DNA of 58,426 nucleotides from Chlamydiota bacterium (GTDB lineage: Bacteria > Chlamydiota > Chlamydiia > Chlamydiales > Parachlamydiaceae). The notes below the pieces were generated by a model. The model saw only the letters and a list, made by a program, of their open reading frames with translations. It ran no database searches and was not told the origin of the DNA. The position numbers and the translations under genes are program-made. This document shows, piece after piece, positions 16,464-24,947 of this stretch. Numbering within the stretch: the first letter of the stretch is position 1; each line of letters begins with the position of its first letter. Location of the stretch: contig JABDCX010000011.1 of assembly GCA_013287915.1 (NCBI GenBank), forward strand, positions 1-58,426. The letters are read 5' to 3'.

Positions 16464-17114
16464 GTGGCCAAAAAACTATTTTCACTGATTCACCAAGACA
16501 AAGAATCGATCTCGCTCGACAAACATATTATCCCCGCAGAAGCCATTAGCGTCCTGCTCGATTCCAAAGAGCTCATGGAGAAGGTGAAACAAGATGCCGA
16601 GCAGTACAAAGCTTCAGTCACGCTTGAGTGCGAACACCTCAAAACGGCTGCTCAACAAGCAGGGTTCAACGAAGGGTATCAGCAGTGGGCCAACCACATC
16701 GCTAAACTCGAAGAGGAGATCATTCGAGTCAGACAAGAAGTTGAGAAGTTGCTCGTGCCTGTTGCAATCAAAGCAGCGAAGAAAATTGTGGGCCGAGAAA
16801 TGGAAATTTCTGAAGCAACAATCACAGATATTGTCTCGACCACCCTGAAAGCCGTCTCTCAACATAAAAAAATCGTTATCTACGTCAATAAAAAGGATTT
16901 AGATCCGCTAGAACAAGGACGCGACCGCCTCAAAAATATTTTCGAGAGTCTAGAAATACTCTCCATTCGCGAGCGGTCTGATATTGCACGTGGCGGCTGC
17001 GTGATCGAAACAGAAGGGGGCATCATCAACGCCCAATTAGACAACCAATGGAATGCCCTAGAAAAAGCGTTTACGAAAATGATCACTCAAAACAGAGAAC
17101 CAAAAAAACCATGA
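16464..17114 (+). CDS. sctL: T3SS stator protein SctL (CdsL/YscL/FliH family)
   Basis: A 216-residue cytoplasmic protein starting at a GTG three bases after the previous stop. A central Glu/Lys-rich coiled coil (about residues 35-100) precedes a FliH/V-ATPase subunit E-like C-terminal domain. That domain contains AAKKIVGREMEI and the conserved RSDIARGGCVIETEGGIINA region (quoted as IARGGCVIETEGG). SctL holds the secretion ATPase SctN and links it to the sorting platform. The stop overlaps the sctR start as ATGA. Confidence 0.93.
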   Translation: MAKKLFSLIHQDKESISLDKHIIPAEAISVLLDSKELMEKVKQDAEQYKASVTLECEHLKTAAQQAGFNEGYQQWANHIAKLEEEIIRVRQEVEKLLVPVAIKAAKKIVGREMEISEATITDIVSTTLKAVSQHKKIVIYVNKKDLDPLEQGRDRLKNIFESLEILSIRERSDIARGGCVIETEGGIINAQLDNQWNALEKAFTKMITQNREPKKP

Positions 17115-17992
17115 TGCCTTACACGACACTGTTCAAGCGCCTCTTTTCTCTCAAATCGTTGATCTGTTGGGTTGGAATCATTGCCGTTTTGTGCTTCTCT
17201 CCAAGCCAACTCTTTCCCCAAGGAGCTCCTCGAGCAACTACCTCGATGCCTCCTCCCTCCCATGCTGGACCGACAGACGCCGCAGAGAGACCAGCGATGG
17301 AAAAGGACTTCGATATCTACAGACGCCCGACACTGATTACTCAGGCCGTAGTCTTGACACTGCTATCCTTGTCGCCGTTTATCATCATCATCTTAACCTC
17401 ATTCCTCAAAATCGTCGTTGTACTCTCTCTGCTTAGAAGTGCGTTGGGGGTTCAACAAGCGCCTCCTAACCCCATCATCAACGGCGTTGCTTTCATGTTG
17501 AGCCTTTTTATCATGTACCCAACCGGCCTCAAAATGTACGATGCAGCACACATGGCGATGGTGCAGTCTAAAGCACCCGATTCCTTGATTGCTCCAGAGT
17601 CCTCCGCCTACATCCTCAACATGGCTATCAGCGCCGCTGGCCCTATGAAAGAATTTCTCAAAAAAAATTCCGTTGTCGCACACCAAGCCTTGTTCTACCG
17701 CATGGCATACAAGGTCTTGCCAGAAAACCACCGTGCCGAACTGACACCAGATGACATCATTATCTTAGTACCAGCCTTTATCACCGGCCAGTTAAAGGAT
17801 GCCTTTGAAATTGGCGTTCTCATTTACATTCCCTTTTTCGTCATCGACCTGGTTACCTCAAATATCCTCTTAGCGATGGGAATGATGATGCTTTCGCCTG
17901 TTACCATCTCCATGCCGTTAAAGTTATTCTTGCTCGTCATGCTCGATGGTTGGACTTTATTAATCCAAGGCTTGGTCTCGACGTTCCGTTAG
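17111..17992 (+). CDS. sctR: T3SS export apparatus protein SctR (CdsR/YscR/FliP family)
   Basis: A 293-residue inner membrane protein. ATG 17111 overlaps the sctL stop; the 63 bases of frame before it belong to sctL. It starts with a signal-like hydrophobic segment and a Pro-rich linker, as in chlamydial and FliP-type proteins. FliP signatures follow: TSFLKIVVVLSLLRSALG, QQAPPNPIINGVAFMLSLF and FIPFFVIDLV-like IYIPFFVIDLV. It forms the core of the export gate with SctS and SctT. Confidence 0.96.
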   Translation: MMPYTTLFKRLFSLKSLICWVGIIAVLCFSPSQLFPQGAPRATTSMPPPSHAGPTDAAERPAMEKDFDIYRRPTLITQAVVLTLLSLSPFIIIILTSFLKIVVVLSLLRSALGVQQAPPNPIINGVAFMLSLFIMYPTGLKMYDAAHMAMVQSKAPDSLIAPESSAYILNMAISAAGPMKEFLKKNSVVAHQALFYRMAYKVLPENHRAELTPDDIIILVPAFITGQLKDAFEIGVLIYIPFFVIDLVTSNILLAMGMMMLSPVTISMPLKLFLLVMLDGWTLLIQGLVSTFR

Positions 17993-18010
17993 AAAAAAGG
18001 AGGTTGTAGA

Positions 18011-18286
18011 ATGTATTACACACATGTGATCCAGCTGGCATACGAAGGACTGCTGCTTATTTTGATCTTATCAGCACCTCCGATCGTCGTCAGCATGTTC
18101 TTCGGGATCATCGTAGCCATTTTCCAAGCGGCAACGCAGATTCAAGAGCAAACGCTCTCCTTCACAATCAAACTCGTTGCCGTGACACTTACCCTCATGT
18201 TCACCGGCCCATGGCTTGGGGGACGGATCATGCAATTTGCCAACGGCATCTTCACCCACTTTCCTGAATGGAGCATGTCAGGCTAA
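18011..18286 (+). CDS. sctS: T3SS export apparatus protein SctS (CdsS/YscS/FliQ family)
   Basis: A 91-residue protein with two hydrophobic hairpin segments and the family signature QIQEQTLSFTIKL. It follows a perfect AAGGAGG ribosome site, the strongest in the operon. SctS wraps around the SctR/SctT gate in the inner membrane. Length is normal. Confidence 0.96.
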   Translation: MYYTHVIQLAYEGLLLILILSAPPIVVSMFFGIIVAIFQAATQIQEQTLSFTIKLVAVTLTLMFTGPWLGGRIMQFANGIFTHFPEWSMSG

Positions 18287-18289
18287 GAG

Positions 18290-19150
18290 ATGGAAGAGAG
18301 CGGCACCTATTTAAGCATGTTTGTCAACAGCTCCCTTGCTGTTGGTAATCCCGTCGCGTTTCTCACTCTGATGATGCTTTTTTTGGCGCGGATGCTTCCC
18401 ATCATTTCGTTATCCCCGTTCTTTGGAGCGCGCGTTTTACCCCACCCAGTAAAAATTGCCTTTGCTCTCTCGTTATTTGTCATCTTCCTGCCTCAGCTGC
18501 TTGTGACTGTAAAAGGACCCATCCCATTTGATGAATATGCTTTCATCTTAATGTTAAAGGAGATGCTCATTGGGATCGTGTTAGGATTTCTCGTCGGTAT
18601 GCCGTTTCAAATTGCCTCTAACGTGGGGATGATCATCGACCACCAAAGAGGAGGATCGAGCTTGATGGTAAACGACCCCACGATCCAAAACCAATCGTCC
18701 CCTTTAGGAACCCTCTTCAACATGGTTTTGGTTTTTATATTCTTCATCATCGAAGGCCCGTTTCTTTTTCTCGATGCAATCGTCACTTCGTATGAGATCA
18801 TTCCTGCAGATAAATTCATCAACGCAGAATTTTTCGTCAAATCTGGCGACTTTTGGAACATGATGGTGGAAGTGCTCAACCGCGTCATGGTGGTGACGAT
18901 GCAGCTTGCCACACCTGGTTTGCTCGCCATTTTGATGACCGACACCTTTTTAGGCATTGCCAATCGCCTCGCGCCTCAGGTGCAAATTACCTTTTTGGGC
19001 ATGCCCTTAAAATCGCTCCTCGCATTAGTCGTGATCTGTTTTGGCTGGAAATTATTCAACGAAGAACTCGTCAAACAATGCTACGCGTGGATTGACACCG
19101 TCAAAAAAGCGCTCATTTACATGGCTGGATTGGAACTTCCTAACACCTAA
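18290..19150 (+). CDS. sctT: T3SS export apparatus protein SctT (CdsT/YscT/FliR family)
   Basis: A 286-residue protein with several membrane segments. LPIISLSPFFGARVLPHPVK near the N-terminus and GMIIDHQRGGSSLMV are diagnostic for SctT/FliR. It completes the R-S-T export gate. It starts three bases after sctS and is the last gene of the operon; the 3' end overlaps the convergent monooxygenase-like gene by 11 bases, and no terminator is visible. Confidence 0.96.
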   Translation: MEESGTYLSMFVNSSLAVGNPVAFLTLMMLFLARMLPIISLSPFFGARVLPHPVKIAFALSLFVIFLPQLLVTVKGPIPFDEYAFILMLKEMLIGIVLGFLVGMPFQIASNVGMIIDHQRGGSSLMVNDPTIQNQSSPLGTLFNMVLVFIFFIIEGPFLFLDAIVTSYEIIPADKFINAEFFVKSGDFWNMMVEVLNRVMVVTMQLATPGLLAILMTDTFLGIANRLAPQVQITFLGMPLKSLLALVVICFGWKLFNEELVKQCYAWIDTVKKALIYMAGLELPNT

Positions 19151-20117
19151 GCAAGTAATCCATAAACCTTCTGACAATTGTGCCTGCAGGCACAACATCC
19201 CTCACATGAGAGGCGCTTTTACCTGCTTGCCAATAGTCTGTTGGGGAGCCTCCGTGCAACGACACCTTCTTAAACCGCCTCACGGCCAAAAGCCCATACC
19301 ACATGCGCATCCAGTGTTTGGTTAGGCGGTGCTGCAACAAGAAACGGGCGATCGGCCCTACTTTTGTGCCTATTTGCTCGACGTAAGGAGTGCGAATGAC
19401 AGAAAGGGGAATCCCCGTCACTCGCTCTGTCAACACAATGTCCGACTCTTCTGCCTTCAAGATGGCCTGTTTGTAATCCATTTTTTCACGACACTCAGTA
19501 GTCGCAATAAAGCGCGTCCCCATTTGCACCGCTGCATAGCCGATCTGGAGCGCCTCTGCAAAATCGCGCTCATTTCCAATGCCGCCCGCACAGACTAAAG
19601 GCAGGTTGAAATCAGCTAGTTCTCTATAGAGATCTTGTGGTGACAATACTCCCGCATGCCCACCAGCGCGATTATTGACGCAAATCAACCCATGAACTCC
19701 GCATGCAATTGCCTTTTCGGCCCACTGGCGCAATGTCACGTCGTGATACACAATGCCCCCATGAGGAACAACGGCCTCCACAACCCAGCGAGGGCTCCCT
19801 AAAGAGGTGATAAAAAAGCGACACCCTTCCTCAAGTGCAATTTGGACAGCTTCGCGCATCCGATTTTCGTACAAAGCAGATGACTTTTCTACAATGATGT
19901 TCATCCCAAAGGGCTTTTTTGTGAGCAATTTGATTTTTTGCAACCCCTCGCGCAGTGGATAACCATGCACATAGACCATCGACAAGGGTTGGACAACCCC
20001 AATGCCACCCGCTTCTGAAACGGCTGCTACCAGCTCAGGATTGCTGCAAGGGTACATGGGGCCGCAGATGATCGGATAGTCAATCCCAACTTGCTCTGTA
20101 AAGAGGGTAGAAACCAT
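19140..20117 (-). CDS. Nitronate monooxygenase / FabK-like FMN-dependent enzyme
   Basis: A 325-residue TIM-barrel flavoprotein of the NMO/2-nitropropane dioxygenase family. YPIICGPMYPCSNPELVAAV opens the barrel. CVNNRAGGHAG contains the active-site His motif GGHAG, and VCAGGIGNERD with AAVQMGTRF forms the phosphate-binding part. Related proteins include enoyl-ACP reductase FabK, so a fatty-acid role cannot be excluded. The unusual C-terminal extension (after about residue 240) is rich in Arg and aromatic residues. It precedes nothing downstream on its strand, and follows the degenerate phosphatase with a 3-base gap. Confidence 0.85.
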   Translation of the reverse strand: MVSTLFTEQVGIDYPIICGPMYPCSNPELVAAVSEAGGIGVVQPLSMVYVHGYPLREGLQKIKLLTKKPFGMNIIVEKSSALYENRMREAVQIALEEGCRFFITSLGSPRWVVEAVVPHGGIVYHDVTLRQWAEKAIACGVHGLICVNNRAGGHAGVLSPQDLYRELADFNLPLVCAGGIGNERDFAEALQIGYAAVQMGTRFIATTECREKMDYKQAILKAEESDIVLTERVTGIPLSVIRTPYVEQIGTKVGPIARFLLQHRLTKHWMRMWYGLLAVRRFKKVSLHGGSPTDYWQAGKSASHVRDVVPAGTIVRRFMDYLLRC

Positions 20118-20120
20118 GCT

Positions 20121-20675
20121 TTACCGGGGTGAATCGCCAAACAACAAGCGCTGGGGTAGGCGTTGGAAAGAAGCTTTCCCATTCGGAGCTAACGTCACGA
20201 TCCACACATGATCATAATCATCCTTCCGCCAGGTGGCAAACGACTGAAAAGCTCCAAATGCTCGCGTGATATCGGGAATTTGTGAGGGATCCCAACAAAT
20301 GACGACATGTCTTCCGTTTAAATCCGCATCTTTTTTTATCTCATCGACCATTTTTTTGTAATCGCTGCGCGTATAAGTCGTGATGACAGTTAATTTATAA
20401 TGATCGGCAAGTGCTTTTGCCATCTCCATCGCGCCCCCTTCACCCCCCTCTTTTGCCGTCCCCAGCACATAAATAGCACCGGGGGCGCCGTGTCCCTTCA
20501 ATTCAGGACTATTATCAAAATAGGGCACAAAAGCGGCGAGCCGCTCTTTCCCTTTTGTTGAAAGCCCCCCTCCTTCCGTTTCGGCTCCCCGAAGGAGAGT
20601 AATTTGAGACGGAAGAGCAGCAAGAGATTGGATGGCCATACAAGACCATACCGACAGAACAACGAAGAATTTCAT
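20121..20675 (-). CDS. Secreted histidine-phosphatase-like protein lacking its catalytic histidines
   Basis: A 184-residue protein with a signal peptide (cleavage likely after SLAA, about residue 20). The mature part begins ITLLRGAETEGGGLSTKG, which aligns with the (L)RHAE...LSxKG start of the phosphoglycerate mutase/histidine phosphatase family. However, the catalytic RH is R29-G30. The second site, usually GHSNTIP, reads CWDPSQIP (127-134), so Asp replaces the second His. It therefore probably binds rather than cleaves a phospho-ligand, if the alignment is right. GGGAG precedes the ATG. It lies upstream of the monooxygenase-like gene with a 3-base gap. Confidence 0.72.
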   Translation of the reverse strand: MKFFVVLSVWSCMAIQSLAALPSQITLLRGAETEGGGLSTKGKERLAAFVPYFDNSPELKGHGAPGAIYVLGTAKEGGEGGAMEMAKALADHYKLTVITTYTRSDYKKMVDEIKKDADLNGRHVVICWDPSQIPDITRAFGAFQSFATWRKDDYDHVWIVTLAPNGKASFQRLPQRLLFGDSPR

Positions 20676-20744
20676 GGTTAAACTCCCTCTTTTTTTCCTT
20701 TTGTGGTATCATACAATGCCATTCCCTGCAACTTAGGATTCCTC

Positions 20745-21647
20745 ATGTTCAATACAGTTATGACCGTTGTTGGCCTGCAATTTGCGAATCAGATCGCCGA
20801 AACACGCGTGTACAAAATTTGGAATAAAAATAGCAATCTAATCGAATCTGTGGCCATTCTAACGATCACGACTGGACAACTTGTTTCTAAGCTGACAAAC
20901 AGAGAGCCATCGTTTCTTCCAAAGATCACCTACATTGTGTTCGAATGTACAGGCATTTTGGCCTTACCCATAGCCATCAAGATCTTTTCTAAAACTTGGG
21001 AGGATTGGAGATTAGCTACCGACTGGGGTGGACAACTCTCCACTACGACAAAACTCTTTTACCAAGGGATCGGGATCTTGAGCACCACAATCCATGTCAC
21101 TGGCACTGCCCTTCGCGTTTTTGGATACTCAGAAGCAACCAAGGCTCTCTTTAGTAAAATTCGGTTCCTATCCATGGTTGCATTGGCCATGCAAATCGGG
21201 ACCTATTTGTCCAATCTCACCCTTCTGGACGATTTGCGCCATACGACCCGTTTAATTACACAGATCAGAGCGACTGACAAGGCCATTCTCTCCATGGATT
21301 TTTGCAAACTCATCAAAGAAAAAGATATAAATGTTCATTCTGGATTGGCCACAGAGGTGAAACAACTACTCAATAAAGAGATGCAAACTGCCTTTGAGGA
21401 ATATGTCGAAGAGCCTGCCGTTAAGCACTACGATGCCATTTTAGCTAGTTTGAAAGAGAGAAAACGTCAAATTCAAATCGAGTTAACATTCATTCCCATT
21501 TGCTATGCAGCGCAATGGGTCTCGACTGCCAACAAAGAGACGACAAAAGACTTTGCGGCTCGTTGGACCGTTTCAGCCTTGTGGACGGGAGAAAATGTCA
21601 GACAAAAGCTCTTTTTAAGGAAGCTCCAGAGGCAATTGCAGAAGTAG
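20745..21647 (+). CDS. Unknown multi-segment hydrophobic protein
   Basis: A 300-residue protein starting at ATG 20745, which has AGGA six bases upstream; in-frame codons back to 20703 have no ribosome site. Several moderately hydrophobic stretches lie in the first 190 residues (VVGLQFANQI, YIVFECTGILALPIAI, GIGILSTTIHVTGTAL, MVALAMQIGTYL), then a charged helical tail. No domain is recognised. It resembles the many lineage-specific chlamydial membrane or effector candidates. Flanked by a divergent secreted protein and a downstream UDP-sugar epimerase. Confidence 0.6.
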   Translation: MFNTVMTVVGLQFANQIAETRVYKIWNKNSNLIESVAILTITTGQLVSKLTNREPSFLPKITYIVFECTGILALPIAIKIFSKTWEDWRLATDWGGQLSTTTKLFYQGIGILSTTIHVTGTALRVFGYSEATKALFSKIRFLSMVALAMQIGTYLSNLTLLDDLRHTTRLITQIRATDKAILSMDFCKLIKEKDINVHSGLATEVKQLLNKEMQTAFEEYVEEPAVKHYDAILASLKERKRQIQIELTFIPICYAAQWVSTANKETTKDFAARWTVSALWTGENVRQKLFLRKLQRQLQK

Positions 21648-21698
21648 GTTTTAGGGCAATTGACTTCATAAAGCAGTCTGTCCTATGCTTGTCTCGTT

Positions 21699-22667
21699 AT
21701 GACACAAAAAAAAATCTTAATCACGGGCGCCGCCGGATTCATCGGCTTCCACTTAGCTCAAGCTCTCCAGGCGCGTGGAGATCTGTTGATCGGCATCGAC
21801 AACTTCAATGACTATTACTCTCCCTCTCTCAAACAGAAGCGGGCGGATCAGCTGGCTAAACTCGACATCCCCATTCTCGAAACCGATATCCGCAATGCAC
21901 TTGTCCTAGAAAAACTGGTCAAACAATACAAAATCACCCACCTCGTCCATCTCGCTGCACAAGCTGGAGTGCGCTACTCGCTGATCAATCCACAGGCTTA
22001 TATCGACTCAAATGTGACCGGCTTTCTCACCATTTTAGAAGTGCTCAAAAATCACCCTCAAATCAAGCTGGTCTACGCCTCCTCCTCCTCGGTTTACGGC
22101 AACAACACAAAAGTCCCCTTTTCGGTGACAGACACAACAGATAACCAAGCCAGCTTCTATGGGGTCACCAAAAAAGCGAATGAATTGATGGCCCAAACGT
22201 ATAACCACCTGCACCACCTCTCCGCAATTGGTTTGCGTTTCTTCACTGTCTATGGACCCTGGGGCCGGCCCGATATGGCTTACTATGCATTCACCAAAGC
22301 GATTTGCGAGGGGTTGCCGATCGACGTCTTCAACAACGGCAACATGGAAAGAGACTTTACCTACATCGACGACATCGTACAAGGGACCATGGCCGCGATT
22401 GATTCAGTAAAAAAGGGGAAGCACCGGATCTACAATCTTGGCAATCACCATCCAGAGCCATTGGGCAAAATGATTTCCCTTTTGGAAAAACTATTGAAAA
22501 AGAAGGCCAAAATTCACTATCTACCAATGCAGCCGGGAGATGTTTTATCCACCTATGCCGACATTTCCCTCTCCCAAAAGGAACTTGGGTTTCACCCAAA
22601 AACAAGCCTAGAAAAGGGGCTTGCACAATTCGTTGCTTGGTATCAAAAGGGTGGATCGAAACTGTAG
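21699..22667 (+). CDS. UDP-glucuronate 4-epimerase-like NAD-dependent epimerase
   Basis: A 322-residue extended SDR. ITGAAGFIGFHLA at the N-terminus is the NAD loop, HLAAQAGVRYS is typical of UDP-glucuronate/UDP-glucose epimerases, YASSSSVYG holds the catalytic Ser and YGVTKKANE the YxxxK pair. RFFTVYGPWGRPDMA and ERDFTYIDDIV are strong signatures of the UDP-glucuronate 4-epimerase (CapI/GAE) branch. It would provide UDP-galacturonate for surface glycans. It stands outside the rfb operon but may supply the same polysaccharide as the Wzm/Wzt exporter at 24948-27013. Confidence 0.9.
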   Translation: MTQKKILITGAAGFIGFHLAQALQARGDLLIGIDNFNDYYSPSLKQKRADQLAKLDIPILETDIRNALVLEKLVKQYKITHLVHLAAQAGVRYSLINPQAYIDSNVTGFLTILEVLKNHPQIKLVYASSSSVYGNNTKVPFSVTDTTDNQASFYGVTKKANELMAQTYNHLHHLSAIGLRFFTVYGPWGRPDMAYYAFTKAICEGLPIDVFNNGNMERDFTYIDDIVQGTMAAIDSVKKGKHRIYNLGNHHPEPLGKMISLLEKLLKKKAKIHYLPMQPGDVLSTYADISLSQKELGFHPKTSLEKGLAQFVAWYQKGGSKL

Positions 22668-22716
22668 ATATACATTTCCTTTGCAAAAATAGGGGAAAAT
22701 CATAGGATGATGACTT

Positions 22717-23430
22717 ATGAAAAACCACTGGATTTGCACATTTTTTCTCCTTTCGATTTTGCTCACAAGTTGTTGTGATACTAGCTATTTGAGTGATTAT
22801 TCAATCAACTGGTACGGAAAAGAATACAAGCTCGATCTCGATCTATTCGGCGATGATGAAGGGCAAGAAATGTACACTGAGCCCCCTGTCACCATGATGA
22901 ATTGCGAAGAGATGACACTGGTGATCCAAGAATATGCCGTCGAACTCAAACACCAGAAAAGACTCTCGCTGGAGGATTCCAAAGCGTACTTCGATGATGG
23001 GATCCATACGGTTCAAATGCAATTCTCCTCTCAAGATCTCAAGACAATGGACGAAGCGCGTCAGCTCCTTGTCGACGTGGTCGAGGGGCTGTTAGCTAAG
23101 CTCAATGAAGATATCTTCCTTGGCCCTGATTTTGCCTCATTTCCATTTAGCGCGAACAACCTAGAGATTTACATTACTTTTGAGAGCTTTTATGGTTTTC
23201 ACATCGATCCTTATTACATCAACTGGATCTGTTTGGAAAATGGCACAGCGGCTTACTACACATTTGATTTACGCGATAATGAGAAAAATTGCTGGCATGT
23301 GCGCCGAGAACCCTACTCCAAGAGCCGTGAAATCGTTCTTTACGAGCGGCAAGGGGAAGAACTGTATAAGCAAAGGCATCAACCAAATAAAAATATTTTT
23401 GGCGGACAACGTTTTTATCAACCTCAATAA
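22717..23430 (+). CDS. Predicted lipoprotein, paralogue of the protein at 33960-34610
   Basis: A 237-residue protein with a lipoprotein signal (LLTSC, lipid Cys at about residue 19). No known domain. The middle and end align with the protein at 33960-34610: EARQLLVDVVEGLLAKLN matches KARTLLINVVADFLAKIE, and RREPYSKSREI matches RSESYKEAKEI, with LENGTAAYYTFD and LLDGRLYYET between them. It defines a small secreted family within this genome. Starts 49 bases after the epimerase and ends 11 bases before the next gene. Confidence 0.72.
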   Translation: MKNHWICTFFLLSILLTSCCDTSYLSDYSINWYGKEYKLDLDLFGDDEGQEMYTEPPVTMMNCEEMTLVIQEYAVELKHQKRLSLEDSKAYFDDGIHTVQMQFSSQDLKTMDEARQLLVDVVEGLLAKLNEDIFLGPDFASFPFSANNLEIYITFESFYGFHIDPYYINWICLENGTAAYYTFDLRDNEKNCWHVRREPYSKSREIVLYERQGEELYKQRHQPNKNIFGGQRFYQPQ

Positions 23431-23441
23431 ACTATTTTACA

Positions 23442-24926
23442 ATGAACCCTGTTCTCACGGATAATCTACAAGAGATTTATTACGCCTCTCGAAAAACGCC
23501 TCAAGGAACTCCTCTACCTCTCGTGGCCAATTATTGGGGAACGCGTGTTTACGTTGCTTCACGAGGATGGGGAAAGCTGTGGTGTTGGTTTTACGACCTA
23601 GTCGAATTCTTTTATGGCACGTCAGAGCGGGCAGCCAATCTCAAAACTTCAATACAAAAGACCCATGAACTCTTCCAGCAAGTCTCAAAGAACTATCAAT
23701 CGTTCATTCAAACTTACAAATCCCATTTAAATTTGAAGCTAAAACGAGAAGATACACGCACTCTGCTTGCAGCAAAAAATGCGATCTGCGAATGGCAACA
23801 GTCGATCATGCCGTTTGTGAAGAAAATGAAAAATGCCCCCGATGAACGGCTATTACAACTCCTTGAGAAAAGAGTGAGTGACACCGAAAATGCTCAAACA
23901 GCTCCGTTTACAAGTCCAGAAGCAAAAACCCTCTCGTACTGTTTTAAAGCAATTCAGTTTGAAAATGCGTTTCCTGATCTCCCCTTTCGCACCTTGATGG
24001 CAGCAGGAGCCCCGGACGAAACGTTACAAGAAGCTGAAGAATTCAACATCGTCCGCTTGAGAGATCAACTCAATGCTAAGGGTAATGTTGAGATCGTACG
24101 CAAAGGCCTCAAAGGGATGGTCGCGCTCTGGAATGAAGGTCGAAATGAAAAAATCGATGCTCTCAAAATCCACGCTTTCCTATTTCTCAATGAGTGCACC
24201 ATCTATAGCCAAGCTGAAGACATAAAAACGACTTTTCTCCCTGGAGAGACTGTTGTATTTAACGACAAGACTTTGACAATCGACCAACACCATTCGACTT
24301 CAACCGATGGACACCAGGTCAAAGCGTATACATTGCAAGAAAACCCCGACAAATTCTTGCTCGTCGGAAAAAATAAATTGCATTTCCACATCCGTCAAAT
24401 CCAAGAGAAAATCCAAGAGCAAACGGATCAGAGATCGCAATTCTCTGCAAAATTACTAGAAGTCTCAAAAAATGGAAGATTTGCTTTAATGAAAAGAGCC
24501 CCCTTGTTAAGCGACCTTCTCAAAGAACCCTGGAAAACCAAGAGCAATCCGAACAATGCAATCGATGGGGACGATCGCCCTTTGGCTAAGGCGATCGCTG
24601 CACTTATCAAGAAATGCCTAACGATCGATAAGATTCCCAATAATTTAAAAACACTTCCGTGGTTGGTAATCGACACTAAGGTCGATATCGAAGATGAAAC
24701 GGGAGCATCTTTTACATCAGTTCTTAAATCTCTCTCTCCCGTGAAGTTAGCGGCTTCCCCTCAAGTGACTGTAAAACGCCTTATTTCCATGGATCCTACG
24801 ACGTGTAAACCGTTTAGTACAGTTGAGATACATGCGTTCATCTCCGCCTGTGCAGCTGGCAACGGAATAATTAGACTATTTCTCGTTAAAGAATCGACAT
24901 TGGAAGCACGGGAAATGGTTTCGTAG
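23442..24926 (+). CDS. Unknown 494-residue protein
   Basis: No signal peptide or membrane helix is evident except a Trp-rich segment near residues 42-55 (GWGKLWCWFYDLVEFFYG). The N-terminal third is helical with coiled-coil tendency. A beta-rich part around residues 265-305 (GETVVFNDKTLTID, KAYTLQENPDKFLLVG) is followed by a helical region with LLEVSKNGRFALMKRA. This order vaguely recalls a kinase-like N-lobe, but no catalytic HRD or DFG is seen, so I give it no function. It follows the lipoprotein gene by 11 bases and converges on wzt. Confidence 0.65.
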   Translation: MNPVLTDNLQEIYYASRKTPQGTPLPLVANYWGTRVYVASRGWGKLWCWFYDLVEFFYGTSERAANLKTSIQKTHELFQQVSKNYQSFIQTYKSHLNLKLKREDTRTLLAAKNAICEWQQSIMPFVKKMKNAPDERLLQLLEKRVSDTENAQTAPFTSPEAKTLSYCFKAIQFENAFPDLPFRTLMAAGAPDETLQEAEEFNIVRLRDQLNAKGNVEIVRKGLKGMVALWNEGRNEKIDALKIHAFLFLNECTIYSQAEDIKTTFLPGETVVFNDKTLTIDQHHSTSTDGHQVKAYTLQENPDKFLLVGKNKLHFHIRQIQEKIQEQTDQRSQFSAKLLEVSKNGRFALMKRAPLLSDLLKEPWKTKSNPNNAIDGDDRPLAKAIAALIKKCLTIDKIPNNLKTLPWLVIDTKVDIEDETGASFTSVLKSLSPVKLAASPQVTVKRLISMDPTTCKPFSTVEIHAFISACAAGNGIIRLFLVKESTLEAREMVS

Positions 24927-24947
24927 TAGATGCAATTATAAATGCGA

